A stretch of 64,000 bases of DNA from CAWCDJ01 sp963836015 (GTDB lineage Bacteria > Acidobacteriota > Terriglobia > Bryobacterales > Bryobacteraceae), in assembly GCA_963836015.1 (NCBI GenBank), contig CAWIIF010000015.1:1984001-2048000 (forward strand), read 5' to 3'. The position numbers were made by a program, and so were the translations under genes. Position 1 is the first letter of the stretch. Every line of letters begins with the position of its first letter. Below are positions 17,469 to 27,075 of this stretch, in pieces. The notes beneath the pieces are model-generated. The model worked only from the letters and a program-made list of their open reading frames with translations. It was not told the DNA's origin and made no database searches.

Positions 17469-18839
17469 ATGGCGGATCGCTCCATCTCGTTCAGCTCGAC
17501 CGCGGCAGCCGCGGGAGCGCAGTACGGCAAATGGCTCGGCCGTCTGCGGGCAGTCTCCCCGGGGAGTTCCGTCCGATTGCGGCTGCTGCACGGCCTGGCC
17601 TGGACCACCGTGGGGAGCGTCGTCGCACAGGGAGGGTCGTTCCTTTCTTCGGTGTTGATGGCGAGAATTCTCGGCAAGGAGATATTCGGCAGATTCGCCC
17701 TGGTCCAGAGCACGGCGATCGCGTTGACCTCCGTGGCAAGCCTGGGGTTGGGAGTCACCGCAACCAAGTACGTCTCCGAATACTGGCTGACAGAGTCGGA
17801 GCGGGTAGGCCGGATACTCGGGCTTTGCTCGGCGGTGGCGATCCTCGCGGCCTTCGGTCTTAGCTGCGCCATGCTGGCCTTCGCTTCGTCGGTTGCGCCG
17901 GGAGGCGACCCGGCGGTTGCCTGGGGCCTGCGGATCTGCGCGGTCTATGTCTTTTTCGTCAGCGTGAACGGGTATCAGATGGGCGCCATGGCCGGGTTCG
18001 AAGAGTTCCGGGCGATGGCCGCGATTAATATCGGATACGGTCTCGCGAGCCTGTTCCTGAGTTGGGCGCTGGCTTCCTGGCTCGGGTTCCGCGGAGCCGT
18101 CCTGGCTCAGCCCGCCGGAGCCATCGTTTTGTGGGCCCTGTACCAGCGGAAGCTGGTCCGGCAGTGCGGCGCACGCGGAATCCGGATCCGGTACCGCGGG
18201 GCCTGGGAGGAACGCGCAATCCTGATGCGGTTCTCGATCCCTTCCGCGACATGCGGCATCGTGATGACGGCCGCGATGTGGTGGTGCAATATCGACCTGG
18301 CAAGGGTCAGCGGATATGCGGAGCTGGCGCTCTTCAGCGCGGTGAACAACCTGCGTTCCATGGTGCTGTTCGTCCCCGCGCTGATTGGCCGCGTGGCTTG
18401 TCCCTGCTTGAACCGGCTCCTGGCGGTGCACGACGTGGGGGCGTTCCGCCGCACGTTCCGGGAAACCGTGCTGACGAATGCCGCTATCGCACTGGTTCTG
18501 GCCGTGGCCCTCTCGGTGGCTGGGGAGCGCATCCTGCGCCTTTTCGGGAAGGACTTTGTGGGTTCGCCCCTTCTGTTTGTTCTCTTCCTCGGCTCGGTAT
18601 TTCTAGAGGTCGTGGCGACCACGCTCTTTCAAGCTTTGTTCACGACCGGCAGGATCTGGCACAACGTAGGGATCGTCACGATCTGGGCGTCGGTCCTTTC
18701 CGGCTGCATGCTGGCGGCGGCGCCGCGATTCGGAGCGGTGGGGATTGCCTTTTCGTACCTCTGCGCCTGGTCCGTCTCACTGGTTCTCTATGCGGCCGCG
18801 GCACGCAGTCAGCTTTCGCGGCCGGAGGCCTGCCGATGA
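17469..18839 (+). CDS. Polysaccharide flippase, Wzx-like
   Basis: The 456-residue protein has about 12-14 hydrophobic segments and the general pattern of the MOP flippase superfamily. The first core helix starts W-T-T-V-G-S-V-V-A-Q-G-G-S-F, followed by L-M-A-R-I-L-G-K-E-I-F-G-R-F, a conserved stretch in oligosaccharide flippases. It would move lipid-linked repeat units from the cytoplasmic to the periplasmic face of the membrane. It lies 19 bases after the BY-kinase gene and overlaps the next glycosyltransferase as ATGA. Confidence 0.85.
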   Translation: MADRSISFSSTAAAAGAQYGKWLGRLRAVSPGSSVRLRLLHGLAWTTVGSVVAQGGSFLSSVLMARILGKEIFGRFALVQSTAIALTSVASLGLGVTATKYVSEYWLTESERVGRILGLCSAVAILAAFGLSCAMLAFASSVAPGGDPAVAWGLRICAVYVFFVSVNGYQMGAMAGFEEFRAMAAINIGYGLASLFLSWALASWLGFRGAVLAQPAGAIVLWALYQRKLVRQCGARGIRIRYRGAWEERAILMRFSIPSATCGIVMTAAMWWCNIDLARVSGYAELALFSAVNNLRSMVLFVPALIGRVACPCLNRLLAVHDVGAFRRTFRETVLTNAAIALVLAVALSVAGERILRLFGKDFVGSPLLFVLFLGSVFLEVVATTLFQALFTTGRIWHNVGIVTIWASVLSGCMLAAAPRFGAVGIAFSYLCAWSVSLVLYAAAARSQLSRPEACR

Positions 18840-19969
18840 GTGCGAGGCGCGTTTTGCACGTGGTCCGGAGCATGGTCAACGCCGGAATCGAAACCTGGCT
18901 GATGAACGTATTGCGGCGCATCGACGCGCAGCGGGTCAGCATGGATTTTCTGGTCCATACGGACCAACGATGCGCTTACGACGCGGAGATCGAGGAACGC
19001 GGCTGCCGCATCCTAAGATGCTGCGTGCCGACCGGTTCGCCGGCGTATGCATTGCGAATTCATGAACTGATAACTGCGAACGGTCCGTATGACGCCGTGC
19101 ACAGCCACGTACACACCTTCTCGGGCTACCTGCTGAGGCTTGCACGCCTGGCCGGCGTGCCGGCCCGCATCGCGCACAGTCATACCGACACGTCGCGAAT
19201 CGACGAACGCTCCGGCTGGATCAGGCGCGGATATCTGCGGCTGATGAAGAGCTGGATTCGGGCCGACGCTTCGGCCATGGTGGCCGCCAGCACCCCCGCC
19301 GGAGAGTGCCTGTTCGGCAGCGACTGGATGCAGGATGCCCGCAGCCGGATTCTCCACTGCGGTATCGATCTGAAGGCCTTCCCGCTGGGCGGCGCCAGAG
19401 ATGCGGCGAGAGCACGGGCAAGGGCCGCGTGGAAGGTATCACCCGGTGCGTTCGTGATCGGGCACGTGGGCAGGTTTGATCCTCCGAAGAACCATGACTT
19501 CCTGATGACCCTGGCTGCCGAAGCGATGCGCCGCGACCCGGCGGCGATACTGGTGCTGGTCGGCGACGGACGGCTGCAGAACACGATTCGCGAGCGGGCG
19601 ACTCGAGCAGCCATCGATAGCCGCGTCGTATTCGCGGGCGTTCATGGAGATGTTCCGCAGGCGTTGGCCGGCATGGACGCCTTTGTCTTCCCTTCCCGGT
19701 ACGAGGGGCTGGGGCTGGCGCTGGTCGAAGCGCAGGCTGCCGGCTTGCCATGCGTGGTGTCGGACGTGATCCCCAGTGAGGCGGATGTTGTCCCGGAGCT
19801 CGTCCAGCGTGTGAGCCTCCGGGAAAGCGCTGCGGTCTGGGCCGGCGCCGTGGCCCGCGCCCGCACGTGGAAGATGCCCGAACCGGGCGAATCGCTGCGC
19901 CTGGTGCAGGAGAGCAGCCTGAATATCGAACGTTCCGTGGAGCAACTGTATGTACTCTATGACGCTTGA
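18836..19969 (+). CDS. Glycosyltransferase family 4
   Basis: The 377-residue protein has a GT-B fold. It begins V-L-H-V-V-R-S-M-V-N-A-G-I-E-T-W (acceptor-side glycine loop). The C-terminal donor-binding domain reads I-G-H-V-G-R-F-D-P-P-K-N-H-D-F near 207, then F-V-F-P-S-R-Y-E-G-L-G-L-A-L-V-E-A-Q near 282, the E-x7-E motif of retaining GT4 enzymes. It resembles the EpsF/Cap1-type family. The start overlaps the flippase stop as ATGA. The sugar cannot be predicted. Confidence 0.85.
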   Translation: MSARRVLHVVRSMVNAGIETWLMNVLRRIDAQRVSMDFLVHTDQRCAYDAEIEERGCRILRCCVPTGSPAYALRIHELITANGPYDAVHSHVHTFSGYLLRLARLAGVPARIAHSHTDTSRIDERSGWIRRGYLRLMKSWIRADASAMVAASTPAGECLFGSDWMQDARSRILHCGIDLKAFPLGGARDAARARARAAWKVSPGAFVIGHVGRFDPPKNHDFLMTLAAEAMRRDPAAILVLVGDGRLQNTIRERATRAAIDSRVVFAGVHGDVPQALAGMDAFVFPSRYEGLGLALVEAQAAGLPCVVSDVIPSEADVVPELVQRVSLRESAAVWAGAVARARTWKMPEPGESLRLVQESSLNIERSVEQLYVLYDA

Positions 19970-21416
19970 CCAACATGGACTAGTCCCTATCGACGGGCAG
20001 GGCTCCGTCAGCACACGGAAGGCCATGCTGGCAATCCATACCGTTTTGCTCACGACACTGGTGTGCGCGGGGCTGCTCTATCCGGCCGTCCAGTTGGACG
20101 CCGAGGCGCTGATCTACCCCTGCTGCCTCTCGGTGCTGCTCTCGCTGGTATGGATCCAGTGGAGCTGGTACACCCTGCGAGGCACACTGTTCGAGCCCTA
20201 TCCCCTGTTCATGCTCTCGGCCGGTCTGTTCAACGGCGGGCAGGCCATCCTGGAGGTTTTCGGATTGAATCCCGCCGGTATCCTGAAGGGCCGCATCTCT
20301 TCCGAAGTGGTGCTCGAGGCGCTCTACCTCGTGGAAATAGGGATGATGGCGCTGCACTTCGGAGCCCTGCTGGCGCTCCGCAAGATCCGCCGGACCGAAG
20401 AATGCCTGGATACCACAGGCCGGCGTCGAGCCACCCGGATGGCCGGGTGGGTGCTCCTCGGCATTTCGGTAGTACCCACGATCGGCTTGCTGAACAACTC
20501 GATCTCGGTCGTTCTGGACTACGGATACATGGGCTTGTTTCGCCAGCAGGACACTCTTTCGACGTCGCAGGCCCTATCGTCGTTCTTCCGGCCGGGGATC
20601 GTATTCCTGTTGGCCGGGTCGAGGAAACATCGCTGGATCCAGGTTCTATGCCTCTTCCTGGCGGCGGCTTATGCAGCGACCTATCTCTTTCTCGGCTCCC
20701 GCGGATCGGCGGTCATGGGCTGCATTGCGGTCGCGTGGGTCTTCGACCGGAGCATCCGGCGTATCCCGCGGCCGCTGATTGCCGCGCTGGTGGTGGCAGC
20801 CCTGATCGTGATCCCCCTCGTCCGTGTAACGCGCGGAACCAGCGGCCGGGACCGCCTTTCGCTGTCGGAGCAGGTCGAAGCCCTGAATAGTCTGGACGAC
20901 CCGGTTTCTTCCTCGATCTCCGAGATGGGACATTCCCTGGTGACCGTAACCCACACCCTCCAATTGGTGCCGTCAGTGCGCGGCTTCGACTACGGCACTA
21001 GCTATCTGTATGCCGCGCTGGTTGTGGTTCCGAATGTCGGCTGGGATCTTCATCCGAGCGTTGTTCACGGCCTGCTCGGCGACTGGCTGATTCGCACGGT
21101 GGACCCAGGGATAGCCGCGGGCGGCGGCGGCCTGGGCTTCTCCTTTCTTGCCGAGGCATATCTGAATTTCGGCTGGTTCGGAGCCCCGGTATGGCTAGGC
21201 CTGATGGGCTTCGTGCTCTCGCTGATCTTCGTGCGGGCCGACGGCGATGACCCGGCCCGGCACGCGTTAATCGCCAGTTTCCTTTCGTTCTTCTTCCTGT
21301 TCGCGCGTGGAGAATCGGCGACCGTGGTGCGTGGACTGGTGTGGTACGCGGCGGTCCCATATATTCTCGCTGCGCTGTTGACCGTTCGAAACCGCCGCAG
21401 AGGGGCATCCCGATGA
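19950..21416 (+). CDS. O-antigen polysaccharide polymerase, Wzy-like
   Basis: The 488-residue membrane protein has about 12 helices and one long outer loop (near residues 290-390) with R-V-T-R-G-T-S-G-R-D-R. G-D-W-L-I-R-T-V-D-P-G and a Gly-rich G-G-G-G-L-G-F-S-F-L-A-E-A-Y motif follow in the same stretch. Such loops mark oligosaccharide repeat-unit polymerases. It lies between glycosyltransferase genes and overlaps both neighbours, so it belongs to the same transcript. ATG 19950 gives a 20-base overlap with the gene before; ATG 19959 is an alternative start. Confidence 0.75.
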   Translation: MYSMTLDQHGLVPIDGQGSVSTRKAMLAIHTVLLTTLVCAGLLYPAVQLDAEALIYPCCLSVLLSLVWIQWSWYTLRGTLFEPYPLFMLSAGLFNGGQAILEVFGLNPAGILKGRISSEVVLEALYLVEIGMMALHFGALLALRKIRRTEECLDTTGRRRATRMAGWVLLGISVVPTIGLLNNSISVVLDYGYMGLFRQQDTLSTSQALSSFFRPGIVFLLAGSRKHRWIQVLCLFLAAAYAATYLFLGSRGSAVMGCIAVAWVFDRSIRRIPRPLIAALVVAALIVIPLVRVTRGTSGRDRLSLSEQVEALNSLDDPVSSSISEMGHSLVTVTHTLQLVPSVRGFDYGTSYLYAALVVVPNVGWDLHPSVVHGLLGDWLIRTVDPGIAAGGGGLGFSFLAEAYLNFGWFGAPVWLGLMGFVLSLIFVRADGDDPARHALIASFLSFFFLFARGESATVVRGLVWYAAVPYILAALLTVRNRRRGASR

Positions 21417-22759
21417 ACCTGCTGGTCACAAGCGAAACCCGCTTCCTGGGAACGCCGGACGGAGCGGTCTGGACCGAGGCAATCAACGCCTACGGTTTCT
21501 GGAAACGATATCTCAGCGTGTTCGATCGGGTAAACGTATTGGCCCGTGTCCGGCCGGCGGCTTCCCCGCCGGCTAACGCCCTCCAAGCCGACGGACCGGG
21601 AGTGATCTTTCACCAGGTTCCGGATTATCTGGGGCCGTGGCAGTACCTGGCGCGCGCGGGCGGCGTGCACCACGCCCTGCGCACGGCCGTCGATCCGCGG
21701 GATGCCGTGATATTGCGGGCAAGCTCGCACATCGCGGGCTGCCTGGAGCCCGCGCTCGCGCGCATCGCTCACCCCTACGGCATGGAAGTAGTGAGCGACC
21801 CTTACGAGGTCTTTGCCCCCGGGGCGGTGCGCAGCGCTTTGCGGCCGCTGTTTCGCTGGTGGTTCACGCGCCAGTTGCGCCGGCAGTGCCGGCAGGCCGC
21901 AGGCGTGGCCTATGTCACCGAGAACGCGCTGCAGAAACGCTACCCGTGCAGCAGGCACTCGGTGGGAATGTCGGATGTGGAGATCACGGCCGACTCGATG
22001 GTCGCCGGTCCGGGGGTTTTCACGACCCATTACTCGAGCGTGGAACTCCACTCCGGCGATTCGGTCGCCGGGCACCGCACGGCGCAACAGGAGCAGAGAC
22101 AATTCCGTCTGGTGACGGTAGCCTCGCTGGCCCAAATGTACAAGGCCCCGGACGTCCTGATCCGCGCGATCGGCTTGTGCGCTCGGGCGGGTCTGAATTT
22201 GAGGCTGCACATTGTGGGAGACGGCAGGCACCGGCCGGAACTCCAACGCCTGGCAGCGGAGCTTGGGCTATCCGGACGCATCCGGTTCGTCGGCGCTCTG
22301 CCGGCCGGCGTCGCGGTTCGCGCCCAACTGGACAACGCGGACCTGTTCGTGCTGCCATCACGGACCGAGGGGCTGCCGCGCGCCATGGTGGAGGCGATGG
22401 CGCGATCGCTGCCGTGCGTCGGAACCGCCGTCGGCGGCATTCCGGAGCTTCTTTCGCCGGAAGACCTGGTTCCAGCGGGCGACGCGGAGGCACTGGCACG
22501 CAAGATTCAGGAAGTTCTGTCCCAGCCCGAGCGATTGGCGGCGATGTCGGCGCGTAACCTGGCCCGGGCGCAGGATTACCGCGACGAGGTGCTGGCGGAG
22601 CGGCGGAAGGCGTTCTTCGAGCACATCCGGCTGACCACCGCCGCGTGGCTTTCGACGCCGGACGGAAAGGCGGCGTGCCGGAACGCGGACCGGAGGTACT
22701 TTTCGAAACCCGGCGGAAGGGAGCAAGTATGGCACGGCAGGTCATCGTCTTTGGAATGA
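21413..22759 (+). CDS. Glycosyltransferase family 4
   Basis: The 448-residue GT-B protein has a donor domain starting L-V-T-V-A-S-L-A-Q-M-Y-K-A-P-D near residue 236. It continues with L-H-I-V-G-D-G-R-H-R-P and the signature F-V-L-P-S-R-T-E-G-L-P-R-A-M-V-E-A-M-A near 315. The last 35 residues are polar and have no family match. The start overlaps the polymerase stop as ATGA. It would add one sugar of the repeat unit on the cytoplasmic side. Confidence 0.83.
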   Translation: MNLLVTSETRFLGTPDGAVWTEAINAYGFWKRYLSVFDRVNVLARVRPAASPPANALQADGPGVIFHQVPDYLGPWQYLARAGGVHHALRTAVDPRDAVILRASSHIAGCLEPALARIAHPYGMEVVSDPYEVFAPGAVRSALRPLFRWWFTRQLRRQCRQAAGVAYVTENALQKRYPCSRHSVGMSDVEITADSMVAGPGVFTTHYSSVELHSGDSVAGHRTAQQEQRQFRLVTVASLAQMYKAPDVLIRAIGLCARAGLNLRLHIVGDGRHRPELQRLAAELGLSGRIRFVGALPAGVAVRAQLDNADLFVLPSRTEGLPRAMVEAMARSLPCVGTAVGGIPELLSPEDLVPAGDAEALARKIQEVLSQPERLAAMSARNLARAQDYRDEVLAERRKAFFEHIRLTTAAWLSTPDGKAACRNADRRYFSKPGGREQVWHGRSSSLE

Positions 22760-23886
22760 ACAGCTGGTTTGCAGTCCGGCAGTTCCTGCCGGAGATTCTG
22801 GAGACCGTCCGGGACCGCGGCTTCGAAACCGTGGTGATCGGGCCTCAAACCGGCGTGGACGCTCCGCCGGAAATCCCCGGCATCGAGTACCGCTTCGTAC
22901 GGGTAAACCGAGAGATTTCGCCGTGGTCGGACCTCCGCGCCGTGCTGGAGATTCTACACATCCTGCGCGCGGTCCGTCCGGCGATCTGCAATATGAGCAC
23001 GCCGAAAATGGCGCTGCTCGGAGGGATCGCCGGCTGGATCGCCGGGGTGCCGCATCGAATCTATACGCTGCGCGGGCTCCGCTACGAAACCACAACGGGC
23101 TCGAAGCGGGCGCTTCTGATGCTGTGCGAGGCGGTTGCCTGCGCGTGTGCGCACCAGGTCATCTGCATCAGCCGGAGCGTCCGGGATACGGTGATCCGGG
23201 ACCGGATTGCGCCTTCGCGGAAGGCGACCCTTCTCGGCGAGCGCGTCAGCGAAGGTCTCTCGCTGCGGCGCACCGCGGCACCGGCGGGCGGGGCGCTGCG
23301 GCAGGAATTGGGAATCCCGGAGACGGCCGCCGTGATGGGGTTCGTGGGCCGCCTCACGAAGGATAAGGGCGTTCGGGAACTCGTGGAATCGTTCGGAATC
23401 CTACGCGGAGAAGGCATGGATGTCCACCTCTTGCTGCTCGGAGAGCTCGAGGCCGGCGACCCGGTGGACGCCGAGACCGAGCGCCGGATCCGCACCGACC
23501 CGGCGATCCACTGGCCCGGATACGTGCAGGACACGTGGCCTTACTACGAGTTGATGGATGTCTTCGTCTTTCCGACCCACCGCGAAGGGCTGGGCCGGGT
23601 GCTGCTGGAAGCGGCCGCCGCGGGCAAGCCGGTCGTTTCGACGCGCACCACGGGCGTGGTGGACGTCGTGCTCGACGGTGTCACCGGCCTTCTGGTGCCT
23701 CCGCGCGACGCCCGGGCACTGGCGAGCGCCGCTCGCAGGCTGCTCGGCGACCGGGAACTGGCACAGGCTATGGGCATGCGCGCCCGGGACCTGATCCACC
23801 AGGAGTTCGACAACTCGATTTATCTGGGTCGCCTGGCTGGAATGCTTCAGGAACTCGTCGATTCGCCGGTTCCCCTAAAGAAATAG
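22729..23886 (+). CDS. Glycosyltransferase family 4
   Basis: The 385-residue protein is the third GT4 enzyme of the operon. Its donor domain reads M-G-F-V-G-R-L-T-K-D-K-G-V-R-E-L near 203, then F-V-F-P-T-H-R-E-G-L-G-R-V-L-L-E-A-A-A near 285. The acceptor half (C-N-M-S-T-P-K-M-A-L-L-G near 84) is typical of the family that includes N,N'-diacetylbacillosamine transferases such as PglA. ATG 22729 follows a GGAAGGGAG ribosome site inside the end of the gene before, giving a 31-base overlap. Confidence 0.85.
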   Translation: MARQVIVFGMNSWFAVRQFLPEILETVRDRGFETVVIGPQTGVDAPPEIPGIEYRFVRVNREISPWSDLRAVLEILHILRAVRPAICNMSTPKMALLGGIAGWIAGVPHRIYTLRGLRYETTTGSKRALLMLCEAVACACAHQVICISRSVRDTVIRDRIAPSRKATLLGERVSEGLSLRRTAAPAGGALRQELGIPETAAVMGFVGRLTKDKGVRELVESFGILRGEGMDVHLLLLGELEAGDPVDAETERRIRTDPAIHWPGYVQDTWPYYELMDVFVFPTHREGLGRVLLEAAAAGKPVVSTRTTGVVDVVLDGVTGLLVPPRDARALASAARRLLGDRELAQAMGMRARDLIHQEFDNSIYLGRLAGMLQELVDSPVPLKK

Positions 23887-23920
23887 GCCTGTCCGGACGA
23901 TCTATATTTGCGGAAGCAAC

Positions 23921-25477
23921 ATGTACTCCCTCGTCGTTCTCACCATCGCCGCGTTGCTGCTCAGCCTCGTGCTGACGCCCCTGGCGCGGAATTGGTCGAT
24001 CCGCCTGGGGCTGGTGGACCGCCCGGACGGAGGGCGCAAGGTGCATGGACGGGCAGTGCCGCGCACGGGCGGAGTCCCGATTCTGGCTTCCTACGTGGGC
24101 GCGTACGCAATCCTGCTGATGCTGCCGCTGCGTGCCGGCAATTTCCTGCTGGGACGGTCTTCGACCATCTGGGGCCTGCTGCCCCCGGTGGCGCTGATCT
24201 TCCTGACGGGGCTTCTCGACGACTGGCTCGATCTGCGGCCATGGCAGAAACTGGTGGGACAGGTCATTGCCTCGATATGGGCCTGGGAAGCGGGCGTCCG
24301 GATCGTCGGGTTGGCAGGGATGACGCCGACGCCCGGGTGCAGCCTGCTGCTGACGGTGGGGTGGTTGATACTCTGCTCCAACGCTTTTAACCTGATCGAC
24401 GGCGTGGACGGCCTGGCGACAGGAGTGGGGATCACCGCCACGCTCACAACACTGATCGCCGGGATTCTGCACGGCGACGTGGCACTGGGGCTGGCAACGG
24501 CTCCGCTGGCGGGGTGCCTGATCGGATTTCTTCGTTATAACTTCAACCCGGCCTCCATATTCCTGGGAGACTCGGGAAGCCTGCTGATCGGATTTCTGTT
24601 GGGATCATACGGCATTATCTGGAGCCAGAAATCGGCCACAATGCTGGGAGTCGCGGCTCCCGCGCTGGCGCTGGGACTGCCCCTTCTGGAAGTCGGCCTC
24701 TCGATCGTTCGGCGGTTTGTCCGCAACGATCCGATTTTCGAGGGGGACCGGGGTCACATCCACCACCGGCTGCTCGACCGCGGGTTCACACCCCGCCGGG
24801 TAGCTCTTCTGATGTATGGCGCGTGCGGTGTGGCTGCCACTTTGTCCCTGCTGCAGAGCGTGGTACGCGGCCGCCTGGCCGGCCTGGGCATCGTGTTCTT
24901 TGCCGGCATCACCTGGGTGGGCGTCCGGTACCTGGGATACGCCGAATTCGACGCCGCCCGGCGTTTTCTTTCGGGGGGCTTTCGTCCGATATTGAGCGCA
25001 CACGTCACCCTGGAGCTGTTGGAGCGATCCCTGTCTTCGGCGTCAACGGTCGAAGAGTGCTGGAGTGCGCTGGAGCAAGCCGCCCGTTCGCTCGGCTACA
25101 GCCATATGACCGCCCGGCTGGGCGCCGCACGCTTCGCCACCGCCCCGGACCGGGGGCGGAATGGCTCGTTCTGGCAGTTCCGGCTCAACCTGAAAGAGGA
25201 TTGCTGGGTCAACATCACTCAGCAGGAGTGTGGCACGGAGCAGCCGGTCCTGCTGATGCCCTTTACCGAAGTAGTGCGCCGGGCGCTGCCAAAGAAGATC
25301 TCCGAGCTGTGCGCCGGCACCCCGTCGCCGGCCGCGGAACCAGAGGCGTCGCTGGCAAACCTCGCGACGGCCACAGCCGCGCCCGGCCGTCACTCTTCCG
25401 GGCGGAACTCCAGGACCACGACGGTAATGTCGTCCGACTGCGGCGCGCCCTCCGTAAACGCGGCCACCGCTTCCTGA
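23921..25477 (+). CDS. Undecaprenyl-phosphate sugar-1-phosphate transferase, WecA/MraY family, with C-terminal extension
   Basis: The 518-residue protein begins with a complete WecA-like core of about 11 helices (to about residue 340). Family motifs are V-D-R-P-D-G-G-R-K-V-H near 27, D-D-W-L-D near 106 (Mg binding), N-A-F-N-L-I-D-G-V-D-G near 154 (catalytic Asp region) and G-D-R-G-H-I-H-H near 278. It should start the lipid-linked repeat unit. About 170 further residues form a soluble domain of unknown role. The last 29 codons overlap the convergent phosphatase gene and may not be conserved. As last gene of the operon it supplies the first enzymatic step. Confidence 0.86.
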   Translation: MYSLVVLTIAALLLSLVLTPLARNWSIRLGLVDRPDGGRKVHGRAVPRTGGVPILASYVGAYAILLMLPLRAGNFLLGRSSTIWGLLPPVALIFLTGLLDDWLDLRPWQKLVGQVIASIWAWEAGVRIVGLAGMTPTPGCSLLLTVGWLILCSNAFNLIDGVDGLATGVGITATLTTLIAGILHGDVALGLATAPLAGCLIGFLRYNFNPASIFLGDSGSLLIGFLLGSYGIIWSQKSATMLGVAAPALALGLPLLEVGLSIVRRFVRNDPIFEGDRGHIHHRLLDRGFTPRRVALLMYGACGVAATLSLLQSVVRGRLAGLGIVFFAGITWVGVRYLGYAEFDAARRFLSGGFRPILSAHVTLELLERSLSSASTVEECWSALEQAARSLGYSHMTARLGAARFATAPDRGRNGSFWQFRLNLKEDCWVNITQQECGTEQPVLLMPFTEVVRRALPKKISELCAGTPSPAAEPEASLANLATATAAPGRHSSGRNSRTTTVMSSDCGAPSVNAATAS

Positions 25478-27075
25478 ATGGCATCGTGAATCGCCGCGCA
25501 GCCTTCGGTGGCATGCGCCGCCACCTGCTCGCGAAGGCGCTTCTTGCCGAAGAACCGGGCCTCCGTATTCTGGGCCTCCGTGACGCCATCGGTATAGATC
25601 ACCACTTTGTCTCCGGAAGAGAGCTGTTCCTCCGCGACGGGGAATTCGACCGCATCGATCAGGCCTACCGGCATCCCCGTAGCTTCCAGCGCGACTTGAT
25701 CGCCGCCGGCGCGGACGATCAAGGGCGGACAGTGCGCGGCATTCACATAACTGAACCGGCCGGTGCGGTCGAGGAGAGCATAGAACACCGTCGCGTACTT
25801 TTCGCCTCCCGTGCGGTCGAGTAGAAACCGGTTCAGCCGCTCGATCCGCCGCCCCAGGGCATCGGGGTGCTCAGTAGCCGCGATCAGCGCTCCCTGCAGC
25901 AGCGATGCCAGCAGGGCCGAACCGACTCCTTTCCCGGATACATCCGCCACGACCACCGACCAGCAGTGCGGGTTCACGCGCATTACGTCGAAATAGTCTC
26001 CCCCCACCTCGCGGGAGGCCACGCTGCTGCCCGAAGCGCGCAGCCAGCCTTCGGACGGCAGGCTGCCGGGAAGCAGGCTCTGCTGGATGGTGCGGGCCAG
26101 GCGGAGCTCCTCTTCCATCTGCTGTTTGGTCCGCTCCTCCTCGAGGAGGCGGGCATTCTCCAGCACGGTGGACGCTTCGATGGCCAGCGTCTGCAGCAGT
26201 TCGCGGTTGCCCCCCGCCAGGTCGGCCGCGGCGGCTCGCGAATCCATGTACAGCACTCCCACCGTTTCGCTCCCGGTCGCCAGCACGCTGGTGGCATCGC
26301 CCTGGCCCGTCCGGATGCGCACCAGGGGGACGCACACGACGCTCCTCAACTCCAGGTCGGCAACGCTGTTCTGCGGCCGGGTATCGCCAGCTCCGGCAGG
26401 GTCGAAGTTCATGAACAGAAGCTCGCGGCGGTGCTGGAGGGCGCGGTGGATCAACTCGCGCGGCACTCGCAGATCGTCTTCGTGAACCTTGTGGCCGTGC
26501 CGGTGGCGGGCGACCCTGGTCTGCAGCCCGCTGCTCGAGCGCAGCAGCAGGAAACCCCGCTCGGCGCCGGTTATGGCGAGCGCCGTGTCGACAACCGAAG
26601 TGAGGACGTCGTCGATCGAGAACGAGCTTTGCAGGGTGCGCGCCAGGTCCAGAATCGCCCGCAGCTTGGCCAGGTTCCCGCCGACGCCGTGGGGCGCGGG
26701 GGTCTTGTCCGTGGTGGCGACCTGTTCCATCAGGCGCTTCAGCTCGGCACCGTCCAGGGCAAAGATGAGCTGGTAGGAATCCTGCGCGCCGAAATCGATC
26801 CGGTCGGAGTTTCGCAGGGCCGCCCTGGTGACGCGGCTTTCATTCAGAAATGTGCCGTGGCGGCTATCGCAGTCCTCGATCCAGTATTCGCCGTGTTCCG
26901 CGAAGATGCGGGCGTGGTTGCGGGAGGCGCGGCTGTCGCGAATGATCAGGTGACTGTCGGGCGCGCGGCCAATGCGGAACGGCAGCGGCTCGAGGGGGAC
27001 GCGAATCCGGTGGCCCTGTGGATCGACAACGATCAGGGACGCCGCCTCCGGCGCCGGGGCGGGAGTCATATCCAT
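25390..27075 (-). CDS. FHA-GAF-PP2C (SpoIIE/RsbU-type) serine phosphatase
   Basis: The 561-residue protein has three domains. An FHA domain (about 20-105; F-R-I-G-R-A-P-D-S-H and S-R-N-H-A-R-I) binds phosphothreonine peptides. A GAF domain follows (about 140-305; I-T-G-A-E-R-G-F-L-L-L). The SpoIIE/PP2C domain (about 335-558) has E-V-G-G-D-Y-F-D, V-V-A-D-V-S-G-K-G, Y-T-D-G-V-T-E-A and S-D-D-I-T-V-V metal-binding motifs. It probably dephosphorylates an anti-sigma-factor antagonist or similar protein in response to a bound signal. The ATG overlaps the Fur gene stop as TGATG, so they are co-translated. Confidence 0.9.
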   Translation of the reverse strand: MDMTPAPAPEAASLIVVDPQGHRIRVPLEPLPFRIGRAPDSHLIIRDSRASRNHARIFAEHGEYWIEDCDSRHGTFLNESRVTRAALRNSDRIDFGAQDSYQLIFALDGAELKRLMEQVATTDKTPAPHGVGGNLAKLRAILDLARTLQSSFSIDDVLTSVVDTALAITGAERGFLLLRSSSGLQTRVARHRHGHKVHEDDLRVPRELIHRALQHRRELLFMNFDPAGAGDTRPQNSVADLELRSVVCVPLVRIRTGQGDATSVLATGSETVGVLYMDSRAAAADLAGGNRELLQTLAIEASTVLENARLLEEERTKQQMEEELRLARTIQQSLLPGSLPSEGWLRASGSSVASREVGGDYFDVMRVNPHCWSVVVADVSGKGVGSALLASLLQGALIAATEHPDALGRRIERLNRFLLDRTGGEKYATVFYALLDRTGRFSYVNAAHCPPLIVRAGGDQVALEATGMPVGLIDAVEFPVAEEQLSSGDKVVIYTDGVTEAQNTEARFFGKKRLREQVAAHATEGCAAIHDAIQEAVAAFTEGAPQSDDITVVVLEFRPEE

